A stretch of DNA of 64,000 bases from an uncultured Chloroflexota bacterium. GTDB taxonomy: Bacteria; Chloroflexota; Anaerolineae; Anaerolineales; Anaerolineaceae. The DNA lies in NCBI GenBank assembly GCA_902786265.1, contig CADACE010000007.1, forward strand, positions 106,845 to 170,844, given 5' to 3'. Each line of letters starts with the position of its first letter. Within the stretch, counting starts at the first letter, position 1. The notes beneath the pieces are model-generated. The model had not been told where the DNA came from, made no database searches, and worked only from the letters and a program-made list of their open reading frames with translations. Below, piece by piece: positions 42,510 through 53,356 of this stretch. Made by a program: the position numbers and the translations under genes.

Positions 42510-43333
42510 TCCGGTATTCCTTTATCGGTTTTTTCTGACAAAATCGGCGCCATGACTTCGCGCAATTTTTGCCGCGCCTCTTTCGCCTTTTTTGTCCAGG
42601 GCATGGTCATGTCGAAGGCATGTGCCTTTCCCGGGTAAATATCCACGGAGGCGGGGACGCCGGCTGCATTCAGATTGCTGATATATGTCAGTGTTTCATC
42701 ATAAAACGGTTCTCCGTCACAAACAAAGGTATATGCCGGCGGAAGTCCGGAATAATCTGTTTCCCGGGAAGGGGATGCGTATTTGGGAATGGAAGCAGAT
42801 CCAAAAAGCGGACCGAGGTAAAGTTTCCACGCCCGGTGATTGCGGGATGTATTCCAGAAATATCCATGGTTGTCCATTGATGACGGGGTATCGTAACAAT
42901 CAAGCATGGGATAAAGCGGCAATTGAAACCGGATCGGGATTTCACCTTTGTCCCGCGCCATCATGCAGACGGCTGCGGCCAGCCCTCCTCCCGCGCTTTC
43001 GCCGCCGACAATAATGCGGTCCTTCCGGATCATGAGCTCATCGGAATGCCGGTACATATATTCCAGTGCAGTGAAGCAGTCTTCCAATGCTGCCGGGTAT
43101 GGAGCTTTCAGGGAAAGACGGTATGCCGGAGAGATGACCACGGCCCCGAATTCTTCCGCAAGCATTCTTCCTGCTGAGAAATGGACCATTTCCGCAAAAC
43201 CCGTTGTGTATCCGCCTCCGTGGATCCATAGAATTCCCGGTACAGTTGTATTCAGGTGCTCGGGGCGCAGAAGGACAAGCTTCATCTTTCCTGAGGCGGA
43301 CCGGATATATAGATTCTTGCTGATGATTTTCAT
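42506..43333 (-). CDS. Alpha/beta-hydrolase esterase (hormone-sensitive lipase family)
   Basis: 275 residues. Oxyanion-hole motif HGGGYTTG, nucleophile elbow GGESAGGGLA, and late DGEPFYDE and GKAHAF for the Asp and His of the triad. This is the HSL-type carboxylesterase family, with small acyl esters as usual substrates. No signal peptide, so it is cytoplasmic. Confidence 0.85.
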   Translation of the reverse strand: MKIISKNLYIRSASGKMKLVLLRPEHLNTTVPGILWIHGGGYTTGFAEMVHFSAGRMLAEEFGAVVISPAYRLSLKAPYPAALEDCFTALEYMYRHSDELMIRKDRIIVGGESAGGGLAAAVCMMARDKGEIPIRFQLPLYPMLDCYDTPSSMDNHGYFWNTSRNHRAWKLYLGPLFGSASIPKYASPSRETDYSGLPPAYTFVCDGEPFYDETLTYISNLNAAGVPASVDIYPGKAHAFDMTMPWTKKAKEARQKLREVMAPILSEKTDKGIPE

Positions 43334-43570
43334 GATGACAACAGATATCCCTTCAGCTTTTTTCAGATCTTTACCGGATTTTCTCCGTTATTTTCATTAT
43401 ACATCATCCGGTCTCCAAGGAAGCATACGTCAGGGGCCGGTCATTGAAGCTTCTGTCACATTCCGTTTTCGCGCCGCAGCCCGTGGTAAAGTCGGGCGGT
43501 CCGGATACAGTCATCAGTCTTATGACGCCTTTTTACAAAGCGTTATAATTCTGTGTGGGAATCGATCTGC

Positions 43571-44299
43571 ATGAAAAATAAAAATCAGCTGTCACCTTTT
43601 CTGAAAGGACTGCGGGACGGGCTTCCGATCGGAGCCGGATATTTCGCGGTCGCGTTTGGGCTGGGCATTGCCGCGCATAAAGCCGGCATGAGCCCGATTC
43701 AGGGGTTCGTGATGAGCTTTTTCAACCATGCTTCTGCCGGGGAATATGCGGGAGTCGCCGCGATCCGCAACGGTGCGGCTTATCTGGAAACTGCCCTGCT
43801 CATCCTGATTGCCAATGCCCGCTATTTGCTGATGAGCACGGCTCTGAGCCAAAAGCTTTCTCCGGATCTCTCTTTCTTTCACCGGGTTTTGATCGGTTTT
43901 GATATTACGGATGAATTGTTCGGGATAAGCATCGCTTATCCCGGGTTCCTGGACCCGTTTTATATGTACGGCGCGTTTTTAACGACGACTCCCCTGTGGG
44001 CGACCGGTACGTTTATCGGCATCACCGCGGGAAATATCCTTCCGGATATCGTGGTGAAGTCACTGAGCGCCGCCATTTACGGCATGTTTCTCGCGGTGAT
44101 CATCCCGCCCTGCCGTACCAGCCGGAACATCACGATCGTTGTCCTGGTCAGTTTTGCGCTGAGCTGGCTCATGTCTGTAATTCCGGCTGCCGCGGCCATT
44201 TCGGAAGGTTTCAGGATCATTATTCTGACACTTGTTATTTCCTCCCTGGCTGCTGTGTTTATGCCGCTTTCAGAAGAGGCTGAAGAGGAACTGCCATGA
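43571..44299 (+). CDS. azlC: AzlC-type branched-chain amino acid exporter subunit
   Basis: 242 residues. FLKGLRDGLPIGAGYFAVAFGLGIAAHKAGMSPIQGFVMSFFNHASAGEYAG is the AzlC signature. About five to six hydrophobic helices follow. With AzlD it exports branched-chain amino acids. The ATG at 43571 was chosen; the GTG six codons earlier is open, and neither has a strong ribosome site. The stop overlaps azlD by four bases. Confidence 0.88.
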   Translation: MKNKNQLSPFLKGLRDGLPIGAGYFAVAFGLGIAAHKAGMSPIQGFVMSFFNHASAGEYAGVAAIRNGAAYLETALLILIANARYLLMSTALSQKLSPDLSFFHRVLIGFDITDELFGISIAYPGFLDPFYMYGAFLTTTPLWATGTFIGITAGNILPDIVVKSLSAAIYGMFLAVIIPPCRTSRNITIVVLVSFALSWLMSVIPAAAAISEGFRIIILTLVISSLAAVFMPLSEEAEEELP

Positions 44300-44601
44300 A
44301 GAACTCTATCTGGATCTACCTGTTGGTGATGTCGGCGGTGAGTTTTATCATCCGGGTCCTGCCGGTGACGCTCATCCGGCGGCAGATCAAAAACCGGTTT
44401 ATCCGTTCCCTGCTCTATTACCTGCCGTATGCCACACTGGCGGTAATGACATTTCCGGCGATCCTTTCCATTTCTGAAAATCCGCTGTGCGGTGCGGCAG
44501 CCTTCGCGGCTTCTGTTATCACAGCCTGGTTTACGAAGAACCTGTTCCTTTCCGCTCTCTTCGGCTGTGCGGCCGCTTTTCTTGCCGCGATCCTTTTATA
44601 A
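44296..44601 (+). CDS. azlD: AzlD-type small membrane partner
   Basis: 101 residues, four hydrophobic helices (MSAVSFIIRVLPVTLIRRQIKNRFIRSLLYYLPYATLAVMTFPAI), the AzlD pattern. It forms the two-component exporter with AzlC; overlap ATGA couples their translation. Confidence 0.85.
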   Translation: MKNSIWIYLLVMSAVSFIIRVLPVTLIRRQIKNRFIRSLLYYLPYATLAVMTFPAILSISENPLCGAAAFAASVITAWFTKNLFLSALFGCAAAFLAAILL

Positions 44602-44740
44602 CCCTTTTTTCTGACCCTATATCATTCGGGCGATTTAAGTCATATTCGGCATTTTCATTATTTATATCAGTGGTAATATACATAAATATTTATAATCCTA
44701 TGCTGTTTGACAGTATGTGAACCGCAACAGAGGTCAATAT

Positions 44741-45028
44741 ATGGATAACAAATACATCGTTGCATTGATCGCTTTTCTTGGCGGATGCCTGATTTCTCTG
44801 GCAAACGCTGTCCTCACCGCAAGAGAAGCGAAAGGTGAGAGTCTGCCGGTCCCGGTTTCGGTGATTCGTCAGATATGTAATGTTGTATATTTTATCGGTG
44901 CATATATTGTGCTGCGGAAGCTGGGGATTGATATAATGATGCCTTTGATCGGAGCGGCTGTCGGTTTGACAGTGCCTTCGATACTGTTTGCAATCACGAT
45001 TGCGAAACATATGAAAGGAGATGATTAA
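44741..45028 (+). CDS. AtpI-like small membrane protein of the ATP synthase operon
   Basis: 95 residues from ATG 44741 with AGAGGT upstream. Three hydrophobic helices and a short basic C-terminus. Its position just before atpB, two bases away, is that of atpI (subunit I), which helps assemble the c-ring. Sequence similarity is weak to the eye, so the call rests on place and topology. Confidence 0.6.
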   Translation: MDNKYIVALIAFLGGCLISLANAVLTAREAKGESLPVPVSVIRQICNVVYFIGAYIVLRKLGIDIMMPLIGAAVGLTVPSILFAITIAKHMKGDD

Positions 45029-45030
45029 AC

Positions 45031-45711
45031 ATGGGTGAATCGTCTGAAGTGGTGATTCCGCTCTTTGGCGTGCTGGATATTACCGGTGAAATTATCACTA
45101 TGTGGCTGATCATCGCGATCCTTGCGGCGCTTTCCATTTATCTCGGGAAGCATTTAAAGGAACGGCCGGGAAAGCTTCAGAACATTATCGAGACCGGTAT
45201 TGAATATCTGGACAACTCGTTTTCCGAAAATCTCGGACGTACCCGGGCACGAAAATATTTTTATTTTCTGGGTTCGCTTTTTATCTTTATCATTTTTGCC
45301 AACTATTCCGGTCTGATCCCGGGAGTCGGTCTGACAAAATATCTGAAGGCCCCTACTTCCTCCCTTTCCGTTACTGCCGGACTGGGCATCTGCACTTTTT
45401 TCTTTCTGCAGGGTGCCAGTGTCCGCGCGAAGGGGATCAAAGGGTATATCAAGCATTTTATTTCTCCGATCATTGTGATGCTGCCGCTGCTGGCATTGGA
45501 TGAGCTGATTAAACCGGTTTCCCTGTCCCTTCGACTGTTCGGGAACATCTTTGGTGAAGAAGCCGTGCTCGAGAATTTTTATGAGATCCTGCCGATCGGT
45601 GCGCCGCTGGTGATGATGGCACTTTCCCTGCTTTTCTGTGCGCTGCAGGCCATCGTTTATACAACGCTGGTTTCGATCTATCTTGATGAAGGTACGGAAG
45701 TGGAGGAATAA
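45031..45711 (+). CDS. atpB: ATP synthase subunit a
   Basis: 226-residue membrane subunit providing the two half-channels. Essential R168 lies in SLSLRLFGNIFGEE. Five to six helices and ALQAIVYTTLVSIYL near the end match the family. It is short compared with E. coli (271). A 179-base spacer with a nested hairpin follows before the c gene. AAAGGAG precedes the ATG. Confidence 0.93.
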   Translation: MGESSEVVIPLFGVLDITGEIITMWLIIAILAALSIYLGKHLKERPGKLQNIIETGIEYLDNSFSENLGRTRARKYFYFLGSLFIFIIFANYSGLIPGVGLTKYLKAPTSSLSVTAGLGICTFFFLQGASVRAKGIKGYIKHFISPIIVMLPLLALDELIKPVSLSLRLFGNIFGEEAVLENFYEILPIGAPLVMMALSLLFCALQAIVYTTLVSIYLDEGTEVEE

Positions 45712-45770
45712 AACCGGCAGAAGTCAAATTCCCCGGTAAGAAGTGAATTAAGCATATCAAACGCGGAACT

Positions 45771-45806
45771 GTTTCCGAAAGCAGACGGAAGTCTGCCTCC
45801 GGAAAC
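45771..45806 (+). promoter_or_regulatory. Nested hairpin in the atpB-atpE spacer
   Basis: GTTTCCG (45771-45777) pairs with CGGAAAC (45800-45806), and inside GCAGAC (45781-45786) pairs with GTCTGC (45791-45796) around a GGAA tetraloop. No T-run follows. It may protect or expose the atpE start region, since c is needed in about ten or more copies. Confidence 0.6.
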
Positions 45807-45890
45807 CGGAAACGCTTGTTAGTATGAGTTTATCAATGTGAATTTCGAAGCTGTTTATGCTCAGCTGAGAAGCTATGAAAGAGGTGTATT

Positions 45891-46124
45891 ATGACTGAAA
45901 ACGCTGTTTATGCTATCGGAGCTGCTGTTGTGATGACAATCAGCACCATTACTCCTGCGATTGCACAGGGATTAACCTCAAAAGCCGCAATGGACGCTAT
46001 CTCCCGCCAGCCGGATGCTGCCGGTAATATCCGCTCTACGCTGATCGTGGCATTGGCATTGATGGAAGCTTTGGCGATTTACGGCCTGCTGATCGCTTTC
46101 ATGCTGATCTCTCAAATCGGGTAA
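45891..46124 (+). CDS. atpE: ATP synthase subunit c
   Basis: 77-residue hairpin of two helices forming the rotor ring. The ion-binding carboxylate is E59 (ALMEALAIYG). Q26 in AIAQG aligns with the Gln that marks Na+-binding rings such as Ilyobacter, and Y64 is also shared, but the Ser/Thr that follow the Glu in Na+ rings are A60 and L61 here. The helix-1 GxGxGxG motif is largely replaced by Ala, Ser and Thr. The polar loop RQPDA is intact. GAAAGAGG precedes the ATG. Confidence 0.93.
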   Translation: MTENAVYAIGAAVVMTISTITPAIAQGLTSKAAMDAISRQPDAAGNIRSTLIVALALMEALAIYGLLIAFMLISQIG

Positions 46125-46139
46125 AACGGAATTTAAGCC

Positions 46140-46556
46140 ATGACGATTCAGATTTCATTGGTCATCTGGACGATCATCGGGTTCATTACGCTTTCTTTTA
46201 TCCTGAACCGGTTCCTGTTCAAACCGCTGCTGCGGGTAATGGATGAACGGACGGACAAGATAAAAACCGCGGAGGCAAATCGACAGGCCGAACTCGAGCG
46301 CAGGGAAAAGATCCAAAAAGCGCTGGAGATTTCGAATGCCGCCAGAGAACAGGAAGCGTTGAAAGCCATGGAGCTGGAGCTTTCCAACGAACGGAAAAAG
46401 ACAGAAACGATCCTCGCCGATAAAAAGGCGGAATATGATGCCGAACTTGAAAAGATCCGTCAGAAATATGATGCGGATACTAAAGCGGCAGAGGAAAAAC
46501 TTTCTGACAGCATAGATAAATTGGCGCAAAAATATGTAAAGACGCAGATTTTGTAG
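46140..46556 (+). CDS. atpF: ATP synthase subunit b
   Basis: 138 residues: one N-terminal membrane helix (about 5-24), KPLL turn, then a long charged coiled coil (DERTDKIKTAEANRQAELERREK...). It is a normal b peripheral stalk. Because the next gene opens with another b-type helix, the operon encodes two different b strands. Confidence 0.9.
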   Translation: MTIQISLVIWTIIGFITLSFILNRFLFKPLLRVMDERTDKIKTAEANRQAELERREKIQKALEISNAAREQEALKAMELELSNERKKTETILADKKAEYDAELEKIRQKYDADTKAAEEKLSDSIDKLAQKYVKTQIL

Positions 46557-46563
46557 AGGGATC

Positions 46564-48777
46564 ATGCCGTTATTTTTTTATCAGATTATCAATTTCCTTC
46601 TGCTGATTCTGATCGTTTATCTGATCGGACGGAAGATGATCCTGAATATCTTCCGGGGCCGCAGAGAAAAGATCAACAAAGCGCTGGACGCCGCAGAAGA
46701 AGTGCTTCCCGAACCGGTGGCCTTTGACCCGGTGAAGCCTGTGACAGACCGTCACGAGGCTGCTGTGGAAGCAGAAACAGCCGCGCGTGAGGCGAAGCTG
46801 GCTGAGCTCAAAGAAAAGTTCGAGCATGAAAGTGAAATCATCCGCCGTGAAAGCCTGATGAAATCCCGATCGAACCTGATCCAGCTGACAATGGATAAAG
46901 CCCGCGAATACATGAAGTCTGAAGAGTTTCTGCAGGCTATGAAAGATCAGGAAGACAAAGTCGCGGATCGTATTCTGAGCCTGATCAAACTGACGCCGGG
47001 CGATATGATGTACCTCGAAAAGAAGGGACGCCTGTATGTATCCCTGTTTTCTTCCTACCCGCTGAAGCTTTCCACGGTCGGACGGATCCATCAGGCTACC
47101 GATAAGCTGCTTGAAGATGTCGGCGGCTACACATCGTTTCGTGTAGTGGATAACGAAGAAGGTCTGATCGGCGGTTTCCGGCTGAGAATCGGCGATACGG
47201 TTTATGATTTCACTGTGAAAGACCGTTTGTACATGCTTCAGGAAGCCCTGAATAACATGCCATTGAAGGAAATGAGTTTTGAAAGCATGCTCAACAAGAT
47301 GAGGAAAGCTGTCGATAAAATCGATATTGATGTCGATGTCTTTCAGCTGGGCCGTGTGCTTTCCGTTTCGGACGGTATCTGCTGGCTGGACGGTCTTGCC
47401 GACATTATGTACGGTGAACTGGTCGAGTTCGTGGACGCCAAAAAGAAGATGTACGGCATGGTGATGGATGTCCAGCCGGATAAAATCGGCTGCATGATCT
47501 TCGGCAAATATGAGCATATTGAAAGTTATTCCCGTGTCCGCCGGCTTGGACGGATGGCTGAAACACCGGTAGGTGAAGAGCTTCTGGGCCGTGTTGTGAG
47601 CCCGACAGGTGAACCGATCGACGGCAAGGGACGGCTCTGGAGTCATGAGACCCGGCCTATCGAATGCGCTGCTCCGGCGATCCCCGACCGCCAGCCGGTT
47701 AAAGTGCCGCTGGAAACAGGGATCAAGGCGATTGACGCGCTGGTCCCGATCGGACGCGGTCAGCGTGAATTGATCATCGGCGACCGTCAGACAGGGAAAA
47801 CCGCTATTGTCGTTGATACCATCATCAACCAGAAGGGCAAGGGTGTTTACTGCATCTACGTCGCTATCGGTCAGAAGGAAACGACAGTCGCGACCATCGT
47901 TGACCAGCTGGAGAAACACGACGCCATGTCTTATACAACGATTGTCTGTTCCTCCGCTTCCGATTCCGCTTCTGTGCAGTATATTGCGCCGTTCGCGGGA
48001 ACCGCGATGGGTGAATACTTTATGTATAACGGCAAGGATGTGCTGGTTATCTATGATGACCTTTCCAAGCACGCGATTGCTTATCGGGAGCTTTCCCTGC
48101 TGCTGCACCGTCCTTCCGGACGTGAAGCATACCCGGGTGATATTTTCTACCTGCATTCCCGTCTGCTGGAGCGCTCCGCGAACCTGATCGAAGAAGCGGG
48201 CGGCGGATCTATTACGGCGCTTCCGATCATTGAGACGCTTGCCGGTGATATTTCCGCTTATATCCCGACAAATGTGATTTCCATCACGGATGGACAGATC
48301 TTCCTGGAAAGCGACCTGTTCAATTCCGGACAGCGTCCTGCTGTCAATGTCGGGCTGTCAGTTTCCCGTGTGGGCGGGTCCGCTCAGACCGGATTGATGA
48401 AACAGGTATCTTCCAACCTGCGTACGGGACTTGCGCAATACCGTGAGTACGCCTCCTTTACACAATTCGGTGCGGAAATTGATGAAGCAACCCGGAAGAC
48501 ACTGGCGACCGGTGAACGGATGATGGCTGTGCTGAAACAGGACCGGTTCTCTCCGCTTCCGACCTGGCAGCAGGCTTTGCTGATCTATGCGGTCTCCAAT
48601 GGTACCGCGGACAGCTGCGACCCTTCAAAAATCGCGGAGTTTGAGAAAAAACTGCTTTCCTGGTTTACCTCAACACAGGGACCGCTTTGTGATGAATTGA
48701 TGACCGGCAAGAAGATGAGCAAAGAAGTGAAGACTTTGCTGGACGCGGCGCTGGCTGATTTCAGGAAAACTTTGTAA
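46564..48777 (+). CDS. Fusion of b-type stalk, delta C-terminal domain and alpha subunit of ATP synthase
   Basis: One open frame of 737 residues. Residues 1-25 are a membrane helix (FYQIINFLLLILIVYLIGRK); about 30-150 are a charged helical stalk as in b; about 156-229 match the delta/OSCP C-terminal domain (VSLFSSYPLKLS...LIGGFRLRIGDTVYDFTV); about 237-737 are a complete alpha subunit with P-loop GDRQTGKT (406-413) and Arg finger R602 (SVSRVGG). The N-terminal helical bundle of delta is absent. No separate delta gene is present. A possible internal start at codon 237 has AAGGA only one base upstream, and codon 242 has it 16 bases upstream, both poor. Mycobacterial b-delta fusions are known; I know of none that also carries alpha. 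Confidence 0.93.
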   Translation: MPLFFYQIINFLLLILIVYLIGRKMILNIFRGRREKINKALDAAEEVLPEPVAFDPVKPVTDRHEAAVEAETAAREAKLAELKEKFEHESEIIRRESLMKSRSNLIQLTMDKAREYMKSEEFLQAMKDQEDKVADRILSLIKLTPGDMMYLEKKGRLYVSLFSSYPLKLSTVGRIHQATDKLLEDVGGYTSFRVVDNEEGLIGGFRLRIGDTVYDFTVKDRLYMLQEALNNMPLKEMSFESMLNKMRKAVDKIDIDVDVFQLGRVLSVSDGICWLDGLADIMYGELVEFVDAKKKMYGMVMDVQPDKIGCMIFGKYEHIESYSRVRRLGRMAETPVGEELLGRVVSPTGEPIDGKGRLWSHETRPIECAAPAIPDRQPVKVPLETGIKAIDALVPIGRGQRELIIGDRQTGKTAIVVDTIINQKGKGVYCIYVAIGQKETTVATIVDQLEKHDAMSYTTIVCSSASDSASVQYIAPFAGTAMGEYFMYNGKDVLVIYDDLSKHAIAYRELSLLLHRPSGREAYPGDIFYLHSRLLERSANLIEEAGGGSITALPIIETLAGDISAYIPTNVISITDGQIFLESDLFNSGQRPAVNVGLSVSRVGGSAQTGLMKQVSSNLRTGLAQYREYASFTQFGAEIDEATRKTLATGERMMAVLKQDRFSPLPTWQQALLIYAVSNGTADSCDPSKIAEFEKKLLSWFTSTQGPLCDELMTGKKMSKEVKTLLDAALADFRKTL

Positions 48778-48837
48778 AGGTTTCTGACTTGAGGCGCCGG
48801 TTTGGCGCTGATGTCTGAAAGGGGCTGTTTGTAGAAT

Positions 48838-49668
48838 ATGGCAACGCTGCAGGTTCTGCGAAAACGGTTTAAGAGCATCCAGGCTACTGCGGATATGGCT
48901 TCAGCATTGAAGACTGCATCCTCTGTGAAATATGCCCGGATATCCCGTGTCCTGTCCAATATTGACGCGTATTCCCGTGTCTGCGACAAGACCCTGGCCA
49001 TGTTCGGCAATGCGGTGCTTTCGCGCAAAACAAAGGATGTAAAGCCGCGCAGCTGCATGGTGCTGTTTTCCAATGACCGCGGGTTCTGCGGCGGATTCAA
49101 CGGTGAGCTGCTGCGTTTTTTTGAGGAGACTTACCGCGAGGAAACCGAACCCCCGCTGCTGATGGTTTTTGGTCAAAAAGGCCAGGCATTTTGCAAAAAC
49201 AAAGGCCTGGATTTTGAAGGACTTCCATTAATGGAAATTCCGCTTTATCAGGATGCCGAAACACTGACTGCCAGGCTGTTCGGTCTTTATGAAAGCGGTG
49301 AGGCTGACCGGGTGAAAATCGTCTGTCAGCGGTTTTATAACATGATGAGGCAGACACCGGTTGTGGAGACCGTTTTGCCGCATCAGACCGGTGAGGAAAG
49401 CCTTCCGGATGAAGATATCCTTTACCTTCCGGACCGGGAAACTGCTCTCCGCACACCGGCTATGTACTGCCTGACGAACAGCATTTACCGCATTATGCTC
49501 GGCCATTGTGCCGGTATTCAGGCTGCGACGACGATCGCCATGCGCAGTGCCTGCGATAACGCGGAAAAATCACTGGAAGAACTGGAAGTACTCATTAACC
49601 GGATCCGCCAGTCTGAGGTGACCAACAGCGTGATTGAGACGTCATCCTACCTGATGAGTGAAAATTAG
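48838..49668 (+). CDS. atpG: ATP synthase subunit gamma
   Basis: 276-residue central shaft. The conserved C-terminal helix is recognisable (GHCAGIQAATTIAMRSACDNAEKSLEEL...INRIRQSEVTNSVIE), and FSNDRGFCGGFN is the Rossmann-side motif. The N-terminus (MATLQVLRKRFKSIQATADMASALKTASSVKYAR) fits. It follows the fusion by 60 bases and is separated from atpD by 281 bases. Confidence 0.9.
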   Translation: MATLQVLRKRFKSIQATADMASALKTASSVKYARISRVLSNIDAYSRVCDKTLAMFGNAVLSRKTKDVKPRSCMVLFSNDRGFCGGFNGELLRFFEETYREETEPPLLMVFGQKGQAFCKNKGLDFEGLPLMEIPLYQDAETLTARLFGLYESGEADRVKIVCQRFYNMMRQTPVVETVLPHQTGEESLPDEDILYLPDRETALRTPAMYCLTNSIYRIMLGHCAGIQAATTIAMRSACDNAEKSLEELEVLINRIRQSEVTNSVIETSSYLMSEN

Positions 49669-49671
49669 CTT

Positions 49672-51628
<1,957 letters not shown>

Positions 51629-51660
51629 ATAATGTATCAATTGTTATAATTTGATTGTAC

Positions 51661-51689
51661 AGCCCTGTCCATTCAGACCGGGCTTTTTT
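51661..51689 (+). terminator. Terminator of the ATP synthase operon
   Basis: GCCC-GTC pairs with GAC-GGGC with single mismatched bases, then six T. Confidence 0.8.
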
Positions 51690-51946
51690 GTTGTCTCATA
51701 CTCAGAGCAGTGCAGGGAAAAGATCGCAGACCTGTCTTCTGTAGGCGGGCAAATGTTCTATATCGTTACCACATTTTTTGTGTTTTGTCAACGGACAACA
51801 TTGTCGGTTTTCTTTTTGTAAATTTGGGTGTAGACTCTTTTATAAGTCAGGAGGGAGAAGTGAGAAATTTTCAGACTCCGTTGGATTCAGCGAAGATTCA
51901 CTTCACTCTTCACACTGAACATTTCAAATTTGAGAAAGGAGGGAAC

Positions 51947-53098
51947 ATGCTGGAAAAGGATCAGGCTGTATTGGCTGAAGTACGTGAAATAAATACTGAG
52001 ATCCGGAAGGATGCCGGTGAGATCAGGAAAAATTCCTGCGGCAGGGAATTGCTCAAAGAACATCTGAGCGATTTCAGCACAACAGGCATGCTGTTCGCAG
52101 AAGTGACCGCGGACATGATGGCTGAGACAGAAGATCTTTTCACTCTTTCGGGATGCTGTGACAGGTTCTCTCCGCAATATCTGAAAATCTGCAAAACACT
52201 TACGAAAGCTGTTGACCATCTGGGCGGGGCATACCTGACCAAGGCGGCTCTGATCGATCGTGAGCTACCCGTTACCGGCCTTGAAACGCTCACCGCGGAA
52301 CGTCTGAACGAGATGATGTCCTTCAACTTCCGCAAATGCAAGGGTGCTTTGGATGAAATCAAAATGACACGGCAGGAGTTTGACCTGGATCTGTTCAGCC
52401 AGATGCTGTCGTGTGCGAATGTGATGGAACGGCTGCGCTCCACGCAGTATCGCGCTTTGGGAATGCATTTCGGCGCGGTGAAGTTTAACCATATCGCGGA
52501 GCGCTCACTGTCATTCGGGAAAAGCGGATCCAACCGTCCGTTTGAAGGCAAAGACAGCACAAATCCGCCGTTCCGGCAGGTTCCATCCTATGCGCCTGAT
52601 TACGAGGTGCTTGCGCAGGTCGACCGGGAACAGCAGACGGCTGTTTCCTCAGATATGAAGGCAGAACAGGGTGTGAAAACCCCGAAATCTCTGCCTGCAC
52701 CTGCGGCGGAAACCGGAAGTGATACCCCGGAGAAAGACGTGCTCTCCTGTGGCGGAAAAACTGCCGGGATGCCTGGTGCTGAAAATAAAGCTCAGGAAGA
52801 AATTCTGCCAAACGATATTGCAGATGCTGAAGAAAACGATGAAAAACCATTCGGAGATGAAGACCTCGAACTCGGAAATCTGAAGCATATCACGGAGCCC
52901 GCGGAATACCTGGATATATTGCAAAGAGGAAACGCCCGGGCGGTCATGAATAAAGCAAACGATGATCCCGAATCAGGTCCCGCCTTTATCTTTACCGAGG
53001 ATGAAATCGTGACTTTGCTGAACGACCGGGAGTTTGTCCGGAACCGGCCGGGAATGGCGGAGGAGCTCCGGCTGCAGCTGGAAATACTCAGTGGATAG
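51947..53098 (+). CDS. Cytoplasmic protein of unknown function
   Basis: 383 residues from ATG 51947 after AAGGAGG; an in-frame open stretch reaches further upstream but has no ribosome site. The N-terminal part (about 1-170) is helical (MAETEDLFTLSGCCDRFSPQYLKICKTLTKAV). The middle is low in structure (Pro, Ser, Glu-rich), and the C-terminus is acidic with FIFTEDEIVTLLNDREF. No family is recognised. It stands between the atp terminator and a heptamer spacer. Confidence 0.7.
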   Translation: MLEKDQAVLAEVREINTEIRKDAGEIRKNSCGRELLKEHLSDFSTTGMLFAEVTADMMAETEDLFTLSGCCDRFSPQYLKICKTLTKAVDHLGGAYLTKAALIDRELPVTGLETLTAERLNEMMSFNFRKCKGALDEIKMTRQEFDLDLFSQMLSCANVMERLRSTQYRALGMHFGAVKFNHIAERSLSFGKSGSNRPFEGKDSTNPPFRQVPSYAPDYEVLAQVDREQQTAVSSDMKAEQGVKTPKSLPAPAAETGSDTPEKDVLSCGGKTAGMPGAENKAQEEILPNDIADAEENDEKPFGDEDLELGNLKHITEPAEYLDILQRGNARAVMNKANDDPESGPAFIFTEDEIVTLLNDREFVRNRPGMAEELRLQLEILSG

Positions 53099-53103
53099 GA
53101 TCC

Positions 53104-53159
53104 GGGTTATGGGGTATAGGCTATAGGTAATAAGTGACAGATAATAGAAAACAGGTTAT
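53104..53159. repeat. Heptamer-periodic spacer
   Basis: Eight units in perfect register, among them GGGTTAT, AGGCTAT, AGGTAAT and AGGTTAT. This is the clearest example in the window. Confidence 0.8.
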
Positions 53160-53231
53160 TGAAAAAGCAGCCGGGATCGGAGGATTTCGGTTTGGGCTCG
53201 TTTAAAATTTATACAGGAGATGTATTCATTG

Positions 53232-53281
53232 TAAAAAATAACCGTTCATCCATGCCATTACCCGGCACCATGAACGGTTAT
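53232..53281 (-). terminator. Terminator of the CpXC-protein gene
   Basis: ATAACCGTTCAT (53238-53249) pairs with ATGAACGGTTAT (53270-53281); read on the minus strand six T follow. Confidence 0.8.
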
Positions 53282-53356
53282 CTTTCAAGGTGTGAAATCA
53301 ATTGACAGCAAATCAGCCCGGTGACAGTTCCGCAGTGCGCAACCATCCCCGAAAGC

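Noticed and set aside
46570..48156. 528-codon open frame antisense to the ATP synthase fusion
   Set aside because: Complete overlap with a clear gene, no start signals or motifs.
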